DNA of 64,000 nt from an uncultured Gemmata sp. (GTDB taxonomy: Bacteria > Planctomycetota > Planctomycetia > Gemmatales > Gemmataceae), in NCBI GenBank assembly GCA_937924775.1, contig CALDUT010000004.1:62001-126000 (forward strand), in the 5' to 3' direction. Position numbers and translations under genes: made by a program. Positions 29,130 through 38,184 of the stretch are shown piece by piece. The notes under the pieces were generated by a model, which saw only the letters and a program-made list of their open reading frames with translations, was not told where the DNA came from and ran no database searches. Every line of letters starts with the position of its first letter. Position 1 is the first letter of the stretch.

Positions 29130-30113
29130 TTAGCGTAAGCGCCGGGCTTCCAGACTGCGCACGGTCAAAAACAGGCAGCACAGCGTGACGCTGACGTACA
29201 ACACCAGCGGGCGGGTATCGATCACACCCCGGGTGAAGTCGCGGCGGAAATGTTCCGGCACGCTGATGTAATACACCAGCGGGTCAATCACGGAACCGGT
29301 ATCGAACTGCCACCGCAGCGCCGCCGGCAACACAAAGCATAACCCCAACAACAACGACAGCATCCAGGCCACCAATTGGCTTTTCACCCAACTGGAGACG
29401 AGTAAGCCCAGGGCCAGGAACATCGCTCCGGCCAGCACAATCCCCAGGTAGGAAGTCAACACGGGAAAAAAATCGATTCCGGATTTGACTTCCAGAAAAT
29501 ATTGCTCATCTTTTGTATAGTGGAGATACCCACCGGCGATGGCTAATCCCCAGCCCATCAGCCCCAAGAACAGTACCAATCCGCTACTCAGCTCGTACCA
29601 AAACGCGAGTTTGGCGAAGATAATGAAGGCGATTCCCACCAGAAGTGCCACGCTGAACGGCGTGAACACCGGCCGCCACTGCGCGTGCAGATTGGCCAGG
29701 ATGGGGACGTAGAGCAGAGTGACCGTCCACATTAGCAGATAGAAGCCGAAACAGGCGATAAATTTGGCGAGAACCACTTGCCAATCGCGGATCGGGGCGG
29801 TCAGAAGCGTTTCGAGCGTGCCGGTGCCGCGTTCTTCGGCGATCAGCCGGGAGGTGATAATCCCCGTAACAGCGGGGAAAAGTCCCCAGAACAGCACGCC
29901 GGCCACCAGGGCCCATTCGGGGTCGTCGGCTCCGCCGAGCATGACCTGCATCGGGTATTCCACCCCGCGGGGGCCTTTTTCTGTCAACAACCCGACCACC
30001 AGAAAGAACAGCAACCCGTTGAGGACCAGAAAACTGAATAGCGCGACATAACCAATCGGCCCCAGGAAATACGCAGCCAATTCGCGGCGGATCAGCGAGA
30101 GTGTGGCACGCAT
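29130..30113 (-). CDS. ABC transporter permease (ABC-2/GldF type)
   Basis: A 327-residue integral membrane protein with about six helices: GPIGYVALFSFLVLNGLLFF, LVAGVLFWGLFPAVTGIITS, LAKFIACFGFYLLMWTVTLL, and further segments to LSLLLGLCFVLPAAL. The conserved ABC-2 cytoplasmic element RLIAEERGTGTLETLLTAPI is present. The start at 30113 has AGGAGG 7 nt upstream, and its ATG overlaps the stop of the ATPase gene (TGATG), indicating translational coupling. It forms the channel part of the ATPase-permease-GldG-DUF4340 module. Confidence 0.93.
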   Translation of the reverse strand: MRATLSLIRRELAAYFLGPIGYVALFSFLVLNGLLFFLVVGLLTEKGPRGVEYPMQVMLGGADDPEWALVAGVLFWGLFPAVTGIITSRLIAEERGTGTLETLLTAPIRDWQVVLAKFIACFGFYLLMWTVTLLYVPILANLHAQWRPVFTPFSVALLVGIAFIIFAKLAFWYELSSGLVLFLGLMGWGLAIAGGYLHYTKDEQYFLEVKSGIDFFPVLTSYLGIVLAGAMFLALGLLVSSWVKSQLVAWMLSLLLGLCFVLPAALRWQFDTGSVIDPLVYYISVPEHFRRDFTRGVIDTRPLVLYVSVTLCCLFLTVRSLEARRLR

Positions 30114-30835
30114 CAGATACCCTCCTGACCGGTGAGCCGAACGAAAATATCTTCCAGCGGTTGGTTGCCGTGCCGGTCGCGCACGGCGGCCAGCGCACCC
30201 TCTTCCACCACCTGGCCCTGATAGATGACGATGACCGAATCGCAAGTGGCTTCCACTTCGCTGAGAATGTGTGTCGAAAGGAGCATGGTATGCATCTGCC
30301 CCAGTTCGCGAATGAGCTTCCGGGTTTCCCGGATCTGCGCCGGGTCCAAGCCGGCGGTGGGTTCATCGAGAATCAGGACCGGGGGATCGGCCAGCAGGGC
30401 GTCGGCCAGGCCGACCCGCTGCCGGTAACCTTTCGAGAGTGTGCCAATCAACTGGCGGCGAACGTCCGTCAGCCAACAGCGCTCTGTGACGTAGCCCAGC
30501 CGCTGTTTGCGCTCCCGGCGACTCAGACCCTTCAGTCCGCCGCGAAACCACAGATATTCCTCCACGCGCATATCGCCGTACAGCGGGCAGTTCTCCGGCA
30601 TGTAGCCAATGCGGCGGCGGGCCGCCAGGGGATCCCAAAAAACGTCGTGGCCGTCGATACGGACTTGCCCCGAGCTGGCTGTCAGGAAGCCGGCCAGAAT
30701 CCGCATCGTCGTCGATTTCCCAGCTCCGTTGGGGCCCAGGAAACCCACGACCCGACCTTTCTCCACGAAAAACGACACATCCCGAACCGCGGGATATTCG
30801 CCGTAGTACTTCGTCAGGTGCTTCACTTCGATCAT
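30113..30835 (-). CDS. ABC transporter ATP-binding protein (GldA-like)
   Basis: A 240-residue ATPase with Walker A GPNGAGKS at about residues 33-40, a Q-loop region, signature LSKGYRQRV, Walker B VLILDEPTAGLD and the switch His in LLSTHILSE. It energises the permease encoded next, whose start overlaps its stop. ATG at 30835 (MIEVKHLTKYYG) is the standard family start. The 23-residue extension to 30904 is not needed. The SD is weak. It is the first gene of the leftward module, with a divergent methylase gene 114 nt away. Confidence 0.94.
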   Translation of the reverse strand: MIEVKHLTKYYGEYPAVRDVSFFVEKGRVVGFLGPNGAGKSTTMRILAGFLTASSGQVRIDGHDVFWDPLAARRRIGYMPENCPLYGDMRVEEYLWFRGGLKGLSRRERKQRLGYVTERCWLTDVRRQLIGTLSKGYRQRVGLADALLADPPVLILDEPTAGLDPAQIRETRKLIRELGQMHTMLLSTHILSEVEATCDSVIVIYQGQVVEEGALAAVRDRHGNQPLEDIFVRLTGQEGI

Positions 30836-30949
30836 GGTCAGTATCCATGTCGCGTAGGCGATGTCGGTGAAAACACCTTTAAGAGACAAAGCGAAACCCG
30901 GCAAGGGGGCGAAACCCCAGACAATTCACCGGCTCTGTACAATGCTAAT

Positions 30950-31987
30950 ATGAAGCACATCGAGGAATTGTTCGCTACGGTGGCGCGACGCGTCCGCCCA
31001 CCAGTATGTATTGCCTTGGGGCCGCCGTGGTCGGTTGCCAACCTGGTTCAGGCCTTACAGTTGCCCCCGAGTGAAGTGACATGCGTTCAATTCGATTTGC
31101 ATCAGAGTGATCGGGTGCGCCAGTGTTTGGCCGAAGTGGGAACCTCCGCCGACGTTGTGACGGTGGCCGATCTGTGGGATTTGCCGCCCCGCTTCAATAC
31201 CATCCTCTTTCCCGCGGCAGCCCAATCGGACCGAGAATTGAAGATCGACGTGGTCGATCAAGGCTATCACATTCTGGCGCCCGAAGGGGTCTTTCTCACA
31301 CTCTCGGAGTATGAGAAAGACAGCTATTTCGCCAAATTGCACAAACGCGTCTTTGGCAACTACGGGGCCACGCCGGCCAGCCGGCAGGGTACGGCCTTCT
31401 TCAGCACCAAAACCGATACCAGTCGCCCGCGTCGTCGCCACGAATTGACCTTCCACGCCCGGATCAAAGGCCAGACGTCGATGGCGTTTGTTTCTCGCCC
31501 AGGAACGTTCAGTTACGGCCGCTTCGATAATGGTTCCCGAGCCATGCTTGAAGTGGCGGAAATTCACGCCGCCGATCATATTCTCGATTTGGGCTGCGGC
31601 AACGGCGCGGTGGGCTGTCTGGCGTGGGCGCAAGCCGGCCCAGCAGGGCAGGTCACGTTCATCGACAGCAACTTGCGGGCGATCGCCTTAGCGGAATTGA
31701 ATGCTCGGGCAAATCAAATCACTAACACACGCTTTGTAACCTCCACTCGCCTCCAGGGATTGGACAAGCATACCTTCGATGTGATTCTCGCGAACCCCCC
31801 GTATTATGCGAAGTCGGAGATTACTCGCTTATTCATCGAAGGTACACGCGATCTGCTCAAACCTGGTGGCCGCTACTACTTGGTAACGAAAATGCCCACG
31901 GCGGTCATGCCGCTCATCTTCGAAACGTATGGCGATTGCTCGGTGATCGAGAACCGCGGATATTCGGTGGTCCTTTCGGGGGTCTGA
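30950..31987 (+). CDS. RsmC/RlmG-type class I SAM methyltransferase
   Basis: A 345-residue two-domain protein. The N-terminal half resembles a degenerate methylase fold, as in RsmC. The C-terminal half has the SAM-binding motif ILDLGCGNGAVG, the acidic FIDSNLRAIALAE and the catalytic NPPY tetrad in VILANPPYYAKSE. NPPY enzymes of this type methylate exocyclic amino groups of bases, typically guanine N2 in rRNA; which base is unknown here. ATG at 30950 is chosen by homology to the start of the N-terminal domain. No SD exists, but TACAAT lies 6 nt upstream, consistent with a leaderless mRNA. Confidence 0.85.
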   Translation: MKHIEELFATVARRVRPPVCIALGPPWSVANLVQALQLPPSEVTCVQFDLHQSDRVRQCLAEVGTSADVVTVADLWDLPPRFNTILFPAAAQSDRELKIDVVDQGYHILAPEGVFLTLSEYEKDSYFAKLHKRVFGNYGATPASRQGTAFFSTKTDTSRPRRRHELTFHARIKGQTSMAFVSRPGTFSYGRFDNGSRAMLEVAEIHAADHILDLGCGNGAVGCLAWAQAGPAGQVTFIDSNLRAIALAELNARANQITNTRFVTSTRLQGLDKHTFDVILANPPYYAKSEITRLFIEGTRDLLKPGGRYYLVTKMPTAVMPLIFETYGDCSVIENRGYSVVLSGV

Positions 31988-32024
31988 CACAGTGGGACAC
32001 GCCCGTTGGTCCCGGTTCTATTGC

Positions 32025-32041
32025 TGGCGCCACTAGCGCCA
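32025..32041. terminator. Short hairpin between convergent genes
   Basis: TGGCGC (32025-32030), loop CACTA, GCGCCA (32036-32041). It lies in the 59-nt gap between the methylase and trpA stops and may serve both strands. It is a short stem, so only a candidate. Confidence 0.35.
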
Positions 32042-32046
32042 CGCGT

Positions 32047-32853
32047 TCAGCCGATGGCCGCTCGCAGTTCCTGGATAAACTGGCAAGCCGCTGTCATTGC
32101 GGAGCGACGATCGTTGGCGGCGTTTTCCAATCGTTTCACCACCGCGCTGCCGACGATCACGCCGTCGGCCAGGCCTTGAAGTTCGCGAACATGTTCGGGC
32201 TTGCTGACTCCAAAACCGACGCAGAGGGGTAAATCGGTCAAATTGCGAAGCCGGCGAATCTGTTCGCGCAGTTCAGCAGGCAGGGTGTCGCGTGTACCGG
32301 TGATACCCACCACACTTACGACATACACAAAACCGCGGCCGACCTTCACCACCTTCTCAGCTCGTGCGGGGGAGGTGGTGGGGGTGACCAGCAAAATCGG
32401 GTGGAAGTTACGGGCGTGTGCGAGGGTAGCGAAGTCGTCCGCTTCTTCCACCGGCAAATCGGGCAATACCGCACCACAGAGGCCTGCGTTTTGGGCTGTG
32501 TCGATGAAGGCTGCCGCACCCATGCGGTAGATGAGCGAGTAGGAGGCCATCGCGACCAGCGGGGTGGTCTGAACGGGCCCACTGTGATGGACTTGCTGCA
32601 CCGTGCGAAAGACATCCGCAAGCTTCAGACCGTTCCGCAGCGCCCGCGTATACGAAGCCTGAATTACCGGGCCATCGGCAATCGGGTCTGAGAAGGGGAA
32701 ACCGATTTCGAAAAGGTCGGCCCCGGCTTCGGCCATCGCCGGGAGAAGTTGTTGCGTGAAAGCTAGATCGGGGTCACCAGCGGTAACAAACGGCATCAGA
32801 GCTGCGCGTTTTTCGGCTCGCAACCGCGTAAAGAGAGCATCGATCGGATTCAT
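32047..32853 (-). CDS. trpA: Tryptophan synthase alpha subunit
   Basis: Cleaves indole-3-glycerol phosphate to indole, which is channelled to the beta subunit. The 268-residue TIM barrel has catalytic Glu49 (DLFEIGFPFSDP) and Asp60 (IADGPVIQ). The substrate-binding loops GITGTRD and CVGFGVSKPEHV are present, and so is the phosphate site DGVIVGSAVV. The ATG at 32853 is 4 nt after the stop of the small transporter gene, so the two are probably translationally coupled. trpB lies upstream of that transporter. Confidence 0.97.
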   Translation of the reverse strand: MNPIDALFTRLRAEKRAALMPFVTAGDPDLAFTQQLLPAMAEAGADLFEIGFPFSDPIADGPVIQASYTRALRNGLKLADVFRTVQQVHHSGPVQTTPLVAMASYSLIYRMGAAAFIDTAQNAGLCGAVLPDLPVEEADDFATLAHARNFHPILLVTPTTSPARAEKVVKVGRGFVYVVSVVGITGTRDTLPAELREQIRRLRNLTDLPLCVGFGVSKPEHVRELQGLADGVIVGSAVVKRLENAANDRRSAMTAACQFIQELRAAIG

Positions 32854-32857
32854 GCAG

Positions 32858-33307
32858 TCACAGATACTTGATGCACAGCACACCGGCTACAACGAGTAAT
32901 GCTCCCAGCACCCGGCCGGCTGAAATTGGTTGTTCCTTCAAGCCCATCATGGCAAAGTGATCGAGAAGTAACGAACAGAGAAGTTGCCCACCGACGACCA
33001 GAGCGATGAACAAGGCCGCTCCCAGGCGTTGCGTCAGTGCGGCGCCCGCTAGTACGATCAGTGCCCCCAGTGGTCCGCCGATCCAATTCCACCACGGCGC
33101 ATTCCGCATCAGGGCCCAGCTCGGCGCGGGGGGCCGCCAAAGCAGCATGGCCAGAGTGGCCGTGAGGATCGTACCGCAGATGGAGAAGTACGCGGCAAAA
33201 AGCGGGTTGTCACCCAGATTTTTCCGGAAGTTGCCATTGGCCGAGGCCTGCAGGGCAATACATACCCCCGCGCCAACCGCCAAAAGTGCGAAGAACATCG
33301 TGTGCAT
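32858..33307 (-). CDS. Small DMT-family transporter (DUF606/YdcZ type)
   Basis: A 149-residue membrane protein with five hydrophobic segments: MFFALLAVGAGVCIAL, LFAAYFSICGTILTATLAML, WIGGPLGALIVLAGAAL, GAALFIALVVGGQLLCSLL and VLGALLVVAGVLCIKYL. It includes the family's ASANGNFRKN motif after the first helix and QPISAGRVLGALLV at the end. Half-size DMT proteins like this usually work as dimers. It is inserted between trpB and trpA, with trpA starting 4 nt after its stop, so an export or uptake role linked to tryptophan is possible but unproven. No SD; a TACAAC box sits 8 nt before the ATG. Confidence 0.87.
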   Translation of the reverse strand: MHTMFFALLAVGAGVCIALQASANGNFRKNLGDNPLFAAYFSICGTILTATLAMLLWRPPAPSWALMRNAPWWNWIGGPLGALIVLAGAALTQRLGAALFIALVVGGQLLCSLLLDHFAMMGLKEQPISAGRVLGALLVVAGVLCIKYL

Positions 33308-33315
33308 GAGGTGAA

Positions 33316-33344
33316 GTTGTACAGCGCAGGGGGGGGATGGTCAG
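33316..33344 (-). promoter_or_regulatory. Promoter-like element for transporter-trpA, implying a leaderless start
   Basis: On the minus strand CTGACC (33344-33339), 17 nt, TACAAC (33321-33316), 8 nt, then the ATG at 33307. No SD lies between. It would let the transporter-trpA pair be transcribed apart from trpB. Confidence 0.4.
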
Positions 33345-33565
33345 CCGACGGCCGATTCACGCAAGCCAAGCGGCAGTAGCAGCGAGGCAATTTCCCAGGG
33401 GGAGGAAGTATTGCGCGGGACGCTAAGAACCAGAACTTCAAACCGGAGCTGCGATCTGGCAACTCGGCCTATCGGTGAGACCAAGGCCCCAGGTGTGCGG
33501 CTATTGGCTGGGACGATAACGGAGGGCAGCGGTTCTGGAGTACAGCCGTTGGCGTACTTCTACCG

Positions 33566-34786
33566 TCAGGTGGTGGCTTGTTCCGTGAGCCGCGCCACTT
33601 CGGCACAATCCTTATCCCCGCGGCCGGAGAAGCAGACGACCACGACATCGTCTGGCGATCGCGTTGCGGCGATCCGCAAGGCTTCGACGAGGGCATGAGC
33701 CGTTTCCAACGCCGGCAGAATTCCCTCTAAGCGGCCACACAGATGGAACGCGTCGAGGGCTTCACGATCGGTGACACTGCAATACCGAACGCGGTGCAAG
33801 TCGTGCCAGTAGCTATGTTCAGGGCCCACACCGGGGTAGTCGAGCCCGGCGCTGACGCTGTGAACGTCCGCCGTTTGACCGTCGTCGTCTTGAAGAACGT
33901 AGCTGAAACTGCCGTGGAGAACACCCGGGCGGCCGTTGTTAAGCGTCGCGGCGTGGTCCCCCGTTCGTGGGCCGCGACCACCCGCTTCGACACCGACCAA
34001 TTCGACCGTGGGCTCATCAACAAACGGATAGAACATGCCGGCAGCGTTACTTCCGCCGCCGACACACGCGACGATAACATCGGGAAGCTTGCCGAACAGC
34101 TCCCGGCTCTGCTGTTTGGTTTCTTCGCCGATGCAGCTTTGGAAATCGCGCACCATCATCGGGAACGGATGCGGCCCGACCACGCTGCCGATGATGTAGT
34201 GCGTCGTTTCGACGCTGCTCATCCAATCGCGCATGGCTTCGTTGGTGGCATCCTTAAGGGTGCGACTGCCGCTTTCTACCGGCAAGACCTCGGCCCCCAT
34301 CGCCCGCATGCGGAAAACGTTGAGAGCCTGGCGGCGAACATCTTCGCTGCCCATGTAGACGCGGCATTCCAGACCAAAAAGCGCGGCTGCCGTCGCGGTG
34401 GCCACGCCATGCATGCCAGCTCCGGTTTCCGCAATCACGCGGCGTTTGCCCATCCGCTGGGTGATGAGAGCTTGACCCAGAGCGTTATTGATCTTGTGGG
34501 CCCCGGTGTGGTTGAGGTCTTCCCGCTTCAAATAGATGCGGGCCCCCCCAGCCGCACGAGTCAGCCGTTCCGCAAAATACAACCGCGACGGCCGGCCGAC
34601 ATAGTCGGTCAACAATCGCCGAAATTGAGCCTGGAATGCCGGATCGGCCTTGGCTTCGCGATAGGCGGCATCGAGTTGTTCTAAGGCAAACATCAGCGTT
34701 TCGGGAACAAACCGACCGCCGTACCGACCAAAGCGACCGCGGGCATCAGGCACCGCGGCGATCGCGGCTGGCAATGTGGAGTTCAT
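33566..34786 (-). CDS. trpB: Tryptophan synthase beta subunit
   Basis: PLP enzyme condensing indole with serine to tryptophan. The 406-residue protein carries the Schiff-base Lys98 in [10 protein letters not shown], the [14 protein letters not shown] loop with the catalytic Glu and the phosphate-binding [14 protein letters not shown] at 34786 is chosen; a TTG three codons upstream is the only alternative and the SD is weak. trpA lies 713 nt downstream, separated by a transporter gene. The usual tight trpBA overlap is therefore broken. Confidence 0.97.
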   Translation of the reverse strand: MNSTLPAAIAAVPDARGRFGRYGGRFVPETLMFALEQLDAAYREAKADPAFQAQFRRLLTDYVGRPSRLYFAERLTRAAGGARIYLKREDLNHTGAHKINNALGQALITQRMGKRRVIAETGAGMHGVATATAAALFGLECRVYMGSEDVRRQALNVFRMRAMGAEVLPVESGSRTLKDATNEAMRDWMSSVETTHYIIGSVVGPHPFPMMVRDFQSCIGEETKQQSRELFGKLPDVIVACVGGGSNAAGMFYPFVDEPTVELVGVEAGGRGPRTGDHAATLNNGRPGVLHGSFSYVLQDDDGQTADVHSVSAGLDYPGVGPEHSYWHDLHRVRYCSVTDREALDAFHLCGRLEGILPALETAHALVEALRIAATRSPDDVVVVCFSGRGDKDCAEVARLTEQATT

Positions 34787-34862
34787 GGTGAGCAACCGAT
34801 GAGGGCGAAAGATGAAGGGGGGAGGAAAGCCTTTGTCGCGAATTGGCTACTAATCTTCGACG

Positions 34863-35246
34863 TCAATCGGCACCGCCCAACGCGTTGATAGCTTCCTGCG
34901 CCGTGTCGTACATCGCCCAGTGCATTTCGAGATTGGTAATCCGCATCAGTTCGCGGATATTCGGGTTTACACCGGCCAGAACCAGCTCACTGCCCCGGGC
35001 GGCCAACAGATGGTGACAGCGGAGCAAGAATGTGATGAACGCCGAGCCGAAGTAAGAAACGTTGGACAGATCGACGATGATCTGATTGGGTGGGTCTTCT
35101 TTGAGAGGAGCCAAGACCAATTCCGCGGCTGGCTGCAAGAGTGTTTCCGGTAAATCCTCGACTTGGGCCGTAGGTACAATGACGGCCAAATCAACCAGCC
35201 GCTTGACCTGAAAGAATTCGTTGGTCAGGTCGGTTTTCGATGGCAT
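34863..35246 (-). CDS. STAS-domain anti-sigma-factor antagonist-like protein
   Basis: A 127-residue single STAS domain. The core strand and loop IIVDLSNVSYFGSAFITFLL match the SpoIIAA phospho-site region. The Ser that is phosphorylated in antagonists is kept (GSAF), but the preceding Asp is Gly. It continues with AARGSELVLAGVNPNIRELM, standard for the family. Such proteins bind or release anti-sigma kinases in stress-response switches. No kinase or sigma factor is encoded next to it. ATG at 35246 has AGGA 9 nt upstream. Probably its own transcript. Confidence 0.88.
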   Translation of the reverse strand: MPSKTDLTNEFFQVKRLVDLAVIVPTAQVEDLPETLLQPAAELVLAPLKEDPPNQIIVDLSNVSYFGSAFITFLLRCHHLLAARGSELVLAGVNPNIRELMRITNLEMHWAMYDTAQEAINALGGAD

Positions 35247-35677
35247 TGGCAATCATCCTGAAGTATTGCGCCCGGCAACCCGGGCGCAGAACAGTCTACT
35301 ACAAAAGGTAGCCGGGAGTGGGTGTCGGATCAAGCACCTGTGGGCCCGCGGGGAGAGAGGAAGGGCAAAATTTCGCGGACTTGATGTTGACAATTCGACT
35401 TGGCCTTCTCAGTATATCTACAGTCTACTGCCTCTTCTCTGTTCCGGCCCCACCGTCCCAAGGCTCCCGCTGCGGAACGGTGGGGTAATTCATTCCATGC
35501 AGAGCTAGTTGGTCTTTCCGACGGCTCCAACTATACCCCTGATCCACAGGATTCCCCGGATCGAATCCACCGGTTCCATCGAGTGGAACTGAAACGAACG
35601 GACTTTTCGTTAAACGCAGTGGGTCGCGAGCGTTACACTCGCGACCCACCACGCTTCGGAGGTACTGCGCCTATGAA
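35247..35677. other. 431-nt intergenic region
   Basis: No gene seen. It contains a consensus TTGACA at 35387 on the plus strand without a matching gene downstream, and the strong hairpin at 35619-35649. The SD and probable promoter of the STAS gene lie at its left edge. Confidence 0.45.
35619..35649 (-). terminator. 12-bp perfect terminator-like hairpin
   Basis: GTGGGTCGCGAG (35619-35630) and CTCGCGACCCAC (35638-35649) are perfect reverse complements around a 7-nt loop. It lies 28 nt beyond the stop of the small leftward gene. In that direction it is followed by TGCGTTTAACG, a weak U-rich tail. Confidence 0.6.
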
Positions 35678-35986
35678 CTATTTCCATCGGATTGCGAACT
35701 GCGAGTGACCCTTGACCATCAGTTCGCGTTCCGTAAATCCTTGATTTTCTAGAAGATCGAGCAACTGTTCCGCGTCATTCAGGGTGTGAACAGAAATCAT
35801 ACACCATTCATTCCGCGGAACCGGCTGGTCTTGACAGACCAGGGGGAGCATTTCTAGGTCGGGCCGGGTGTTGGCGACGAGTGTGAACCCTGTAGGTGCT
35901 TGAGCGACTTGAGGCTTCGCCGAAAGCACATACGCCGCCAATAAGGCTCCGACAACACCAGCGACCGTCAACACGGTGAGCATCAT
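35678..35986 (-). CDS. Small membrane-anchored hypothetical protein, 102 aa
   Basis: Starts with a hydrophobic helix (MLTVLTVAGVVGALLAAYVL), followed by a short exported or cytoplasmic domain. That domain has two Cys residues (PLVCQDQPV and EWCMISV) and the segment LNDAEQLLDLLENQGFTE. No family recognised. ATG at 35986 is preferred because the coding pattern begins there. The frame stays open for another 59 codons upstream through an A/T-rich, hydrophobic-looking stretch that is probably promoter DNA. The gene has its own terminator-like hairpin downstream. Function unknown. Confidence 0.6.
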   Translation of the reverse strand: MMLTVLTVAGVVGALLAAYVLSAKPQVAQAPTGFTLVANTRPDLEMLPLVCQDQPVPRNEWCMISVHTLNDAEQLLDLLENQGFTERELMVKGHSQFAIRWK

Positions 35987-36285
35987 GATGGATCGTCCGT
36001 GGCGAAATCTCGCCCCCTGCAAATCAACGGTAGAACACAAAAAAAGCAAAAAGAGGAATATTTTTAGCAGAAACCACAAAAAAGCACGAACATTACAACG
36101 CACAGGTGAATTTTCCGACTCGGAGCCGAAATTTCCAGTAGCTCCTGTCAGAAAATCCGACAAGTGACAAATTTCACAATCGGCAGTACGACGGGGGGAT
36201 GTCGAGCGAAATGAGCCACTCCCCGGGGAAAGCGAAGGCCCAGTGAGAGACTTCGCGATTACACCGGGGAGTGAAGCGTTACCGA
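35987..36285. other. A/T-rich upstream region of the small membrane gene
   Basis: The 36030-36100 stretch is unusually rich in A on the plus strand, unlike the neighbouring genes. It fits an upstream promoter region for the leftward 102-aa gene. The htpG terminator candidate lies at its right end. Confidence 0.4.
36217..36273 (-). terminator. Candidate terminator after htpG
   Basis: CACTCCCCGG (36217-36226) and CCGGGGAGTG (36264-36273) are perfect reverse complements with a 37-nt loop, starting 13 nt past the htpG stop. The long loop lowers confidence. Confidence 0.4.
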
Positions 36286-38184
36286 TCAGCAGGAGATTAC
36301 GGATTGGGCATCGCGGGCGATCAGCTCGTTGATCCGTTGGGCGAACGCCACCGGATCCGTGACTTTTGAACCTTCTGCAATCACGGCTTGCTCATAAAGC
36401 AAGCGGGCGTAGCCTTCGAGGCGAGCCTCGGTGGCGTTCTTTTCGTGCAACTGGCGGATAACCTCCACCGCCGGATGCTGCGGGTTCAATTCTAACACCC
36501 GTTTGACAGGCCCCGTGTCGCGACCCATCCGTTCAAGCAACCGCTCCATGTGAGCCGACATGCCGTAGGCATCGGCCACCAAACAGGCAGCGCTTTCCGT
36601 GAGCCGGTTGGTGAGCCGCACGTCGGCCACTTCGGGTAACTTCCCTTTGAGCCACTTGAGCAGGGGTTCGAACTTCTGCTGGGTTTCGGCGGGAATGTCG
36701 CTACCGGTTGGGGGGGTGCGGTCGGCCGCGACCAGCCGCTGGCCTTTGTATTCGCCCAATGCTGGGATGGCGAATTCGTCGATCGGGTCGCTCAAGAGCA
36801 GGACATCCTGCCCTTTGGCCCGATAGGCTTCGAGGTAGGGGGAATGACGGAGCTGCTCGGTGGTTTCGCCGATGAGGTAGACTATATCCTTCTGTTCAGA
36901 AGGCATTTTTGCGACATAGTCTGCCAGTGTGGTGTATTGTCCCGGCGGCGTGTTGGCGCTTTCAAAAAGTAGCAGATCCGCGATTTTCTCGCGGTTGCTC
37001 CAATCGCGGGTCAGACCTTCCTTTAGGACGGCGCCGAAGGCTTTGTAGAAGTTGAGATATTTCTCGAACTCGATGTTCTTCATGCCCGCGAGCGTGTCAA
37101 GAATGTTCTTAACGACGCTTTTTTGAATGACCTCCAACAGTGGGTTTTGTTGCAACAGCTCCCGGGAGACGTTCAGCGGCAGGTCGTTGGAATCGACAAC
37201 GCCCTTCACAAACCGCAGATACGTCGGCAGCACCTGTTCGCAGCGGTCCATGATGAGTACGCGTTGAACGTACAGTTTCAGACCGGCGACCGGTTCTTCG
37301 AAATCGAAGCTCCACGGTTTGCGCGCGGGGATGAAGCACAACACCTTGAACTCGGTTTTGCCTTCACCGGCATAGTGGATGACCTCAGCCGGGGGTTCGG
37401 TGTCGTGGGCGAGCGATTTGTAGAATTCGTCGTATTCTTCACGTTTGACTTCGCTTTTGTTACGCAGCCAGATAGCCTTGCGCGAATTGAGGGTTTCTTC
37501 AACGGTTTCTTTCCGCTTGGTATCGCCCTCACCCACTTCCTTTTCGACATCCATCACCACCGGATGTTCCAGGAAATCCGAGAATTTGCGAACCAGTGTC
37601 CGCAGCCGCCAGGGTTCGAGGAATTCCTTGGCGTCGGCTTTCAAATGCAGAATGACGTCTGTTCCCCGGGTGGCTTTTTCAGTCGATTCGATGGAGAAGG
37701 TGCCTTGACCATCGGATTCCCACTTGGTGGCCGTCGGGGGGGGCTGGCCGGCGGCGCGGGTGATGACCGTCACTTTGTCGGCCACCATGAAGGCCGAGTA
37801 GAAACCGACGCCGAATTGTCCGATCAGGCCGGGAGCTTCGCTCATTTTGCCGGCTTGCTGGGCCGCTTCGAGGAAGGCCCGTGTGCCCGATTGCGCGACG
37901 GTCCCCAGATTATCGATGACCTCTTGCCGCGTCATACCGATGCCGTTGTCAGAAATGGTCAGGGTGCCCGCCGCGGTATCGGGGATGAGCTTGATCTTCC
38001 AATTCGTATCGCCTTCGAGTTTCTCCGCGTTGGCCAGCGCATCGAAACGCACTTTGTTGATGGCATCGGAGGCGTTGGAGATCAGTTCGCGGAGGAAAAT
38101 TTCGCGATCGGAGTAGAGAGAATGCGTAATCAAGTGTAACAGTTGTTTGAGTTCGGCTTTGAATTCGAGTGTTTCAGCTGGCAT
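36286..38184 (-). CDS. htpG: Molecular chaperone HtpG (Hsp90)
   Basis: A 632-residue bacterial Hsp90. The N-terminal ATPase has LRELISNASDAINKVRFDAL, DNGIGMTRQEV and GQFGVGFYSAFMVADKV. The middle domain has the catalytic-Arg region (LPLNVSRELLQQNPLL). The C-terminal dimerisation domain includes LNPQHPAVEVIRQL. ATG at 38184 has GAGG 8 nt upstream. An out-of-frame ATG lies 5 nt further up. The frame is open for another 41 codons upstream but without coding sense. Single gene with a likely terminator. Folds stress-damaged and client proteins in the cytoplasm. Confidence 0.97.
   Translation of the reverse strand: MPAETLEFKAELKQLLHLITHSLYSDREIFLRELISNASDAINKVRFDALANAEKLEGDTNWKIKLIPDTAAGTLTISDNGIGMTRQEVIDNLGTVAQSGTRAFLEAAQQAGKMSEAPGLIGQFGVGFYSAFMVADKVTVITRAAGQPPPTATKWESDGQGTFSIESTEKATRGTDVILHLKADAKEFLEPWRLRTLVRKFSDFLEHPVVMDVEKEVGEGDTKRKETVEETLNSRKAIWLRNKSEVKREEYDEFYKSLAHDTEPPAEVIHYAGEGKTEFKVLCFIPARKPWSFDFEEPVAGLKLYVQRVLIMDRCEQVLPTYLRFVKGVVDSNDLPLNVSRELLQQNPLLEVIQKSVVKNILDTLAGMKNIEFEKYLNFYKAFGAVLKEGLTRDWSNREKIADLLLFESANTPPGQYTTLADYVAKMPSEQKDIVYLIGETTEQLRHSPYLEAYRAKGQDVLLLSDPIDEFAIPALGEYKGQRLVAADRTPPTGSDIPAETQQKFEPLLKWLKGKLPEVADVRLTNRLTESAACLVADAYGMSAHMERLLERMGRDTGPVKRVLELNPQHPAVEVIRQLHEKNATEARLEGYARLLYEQAVIAEGSKVTDPVAFAQRINELIARDAQSVISC

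Noticed and set aside
35387-35418. Perfect TTGACA with a TATAT-like box on the plus strand
   Set aside because: Spacing is 19-20 nt and there is no rightward gene downstream.
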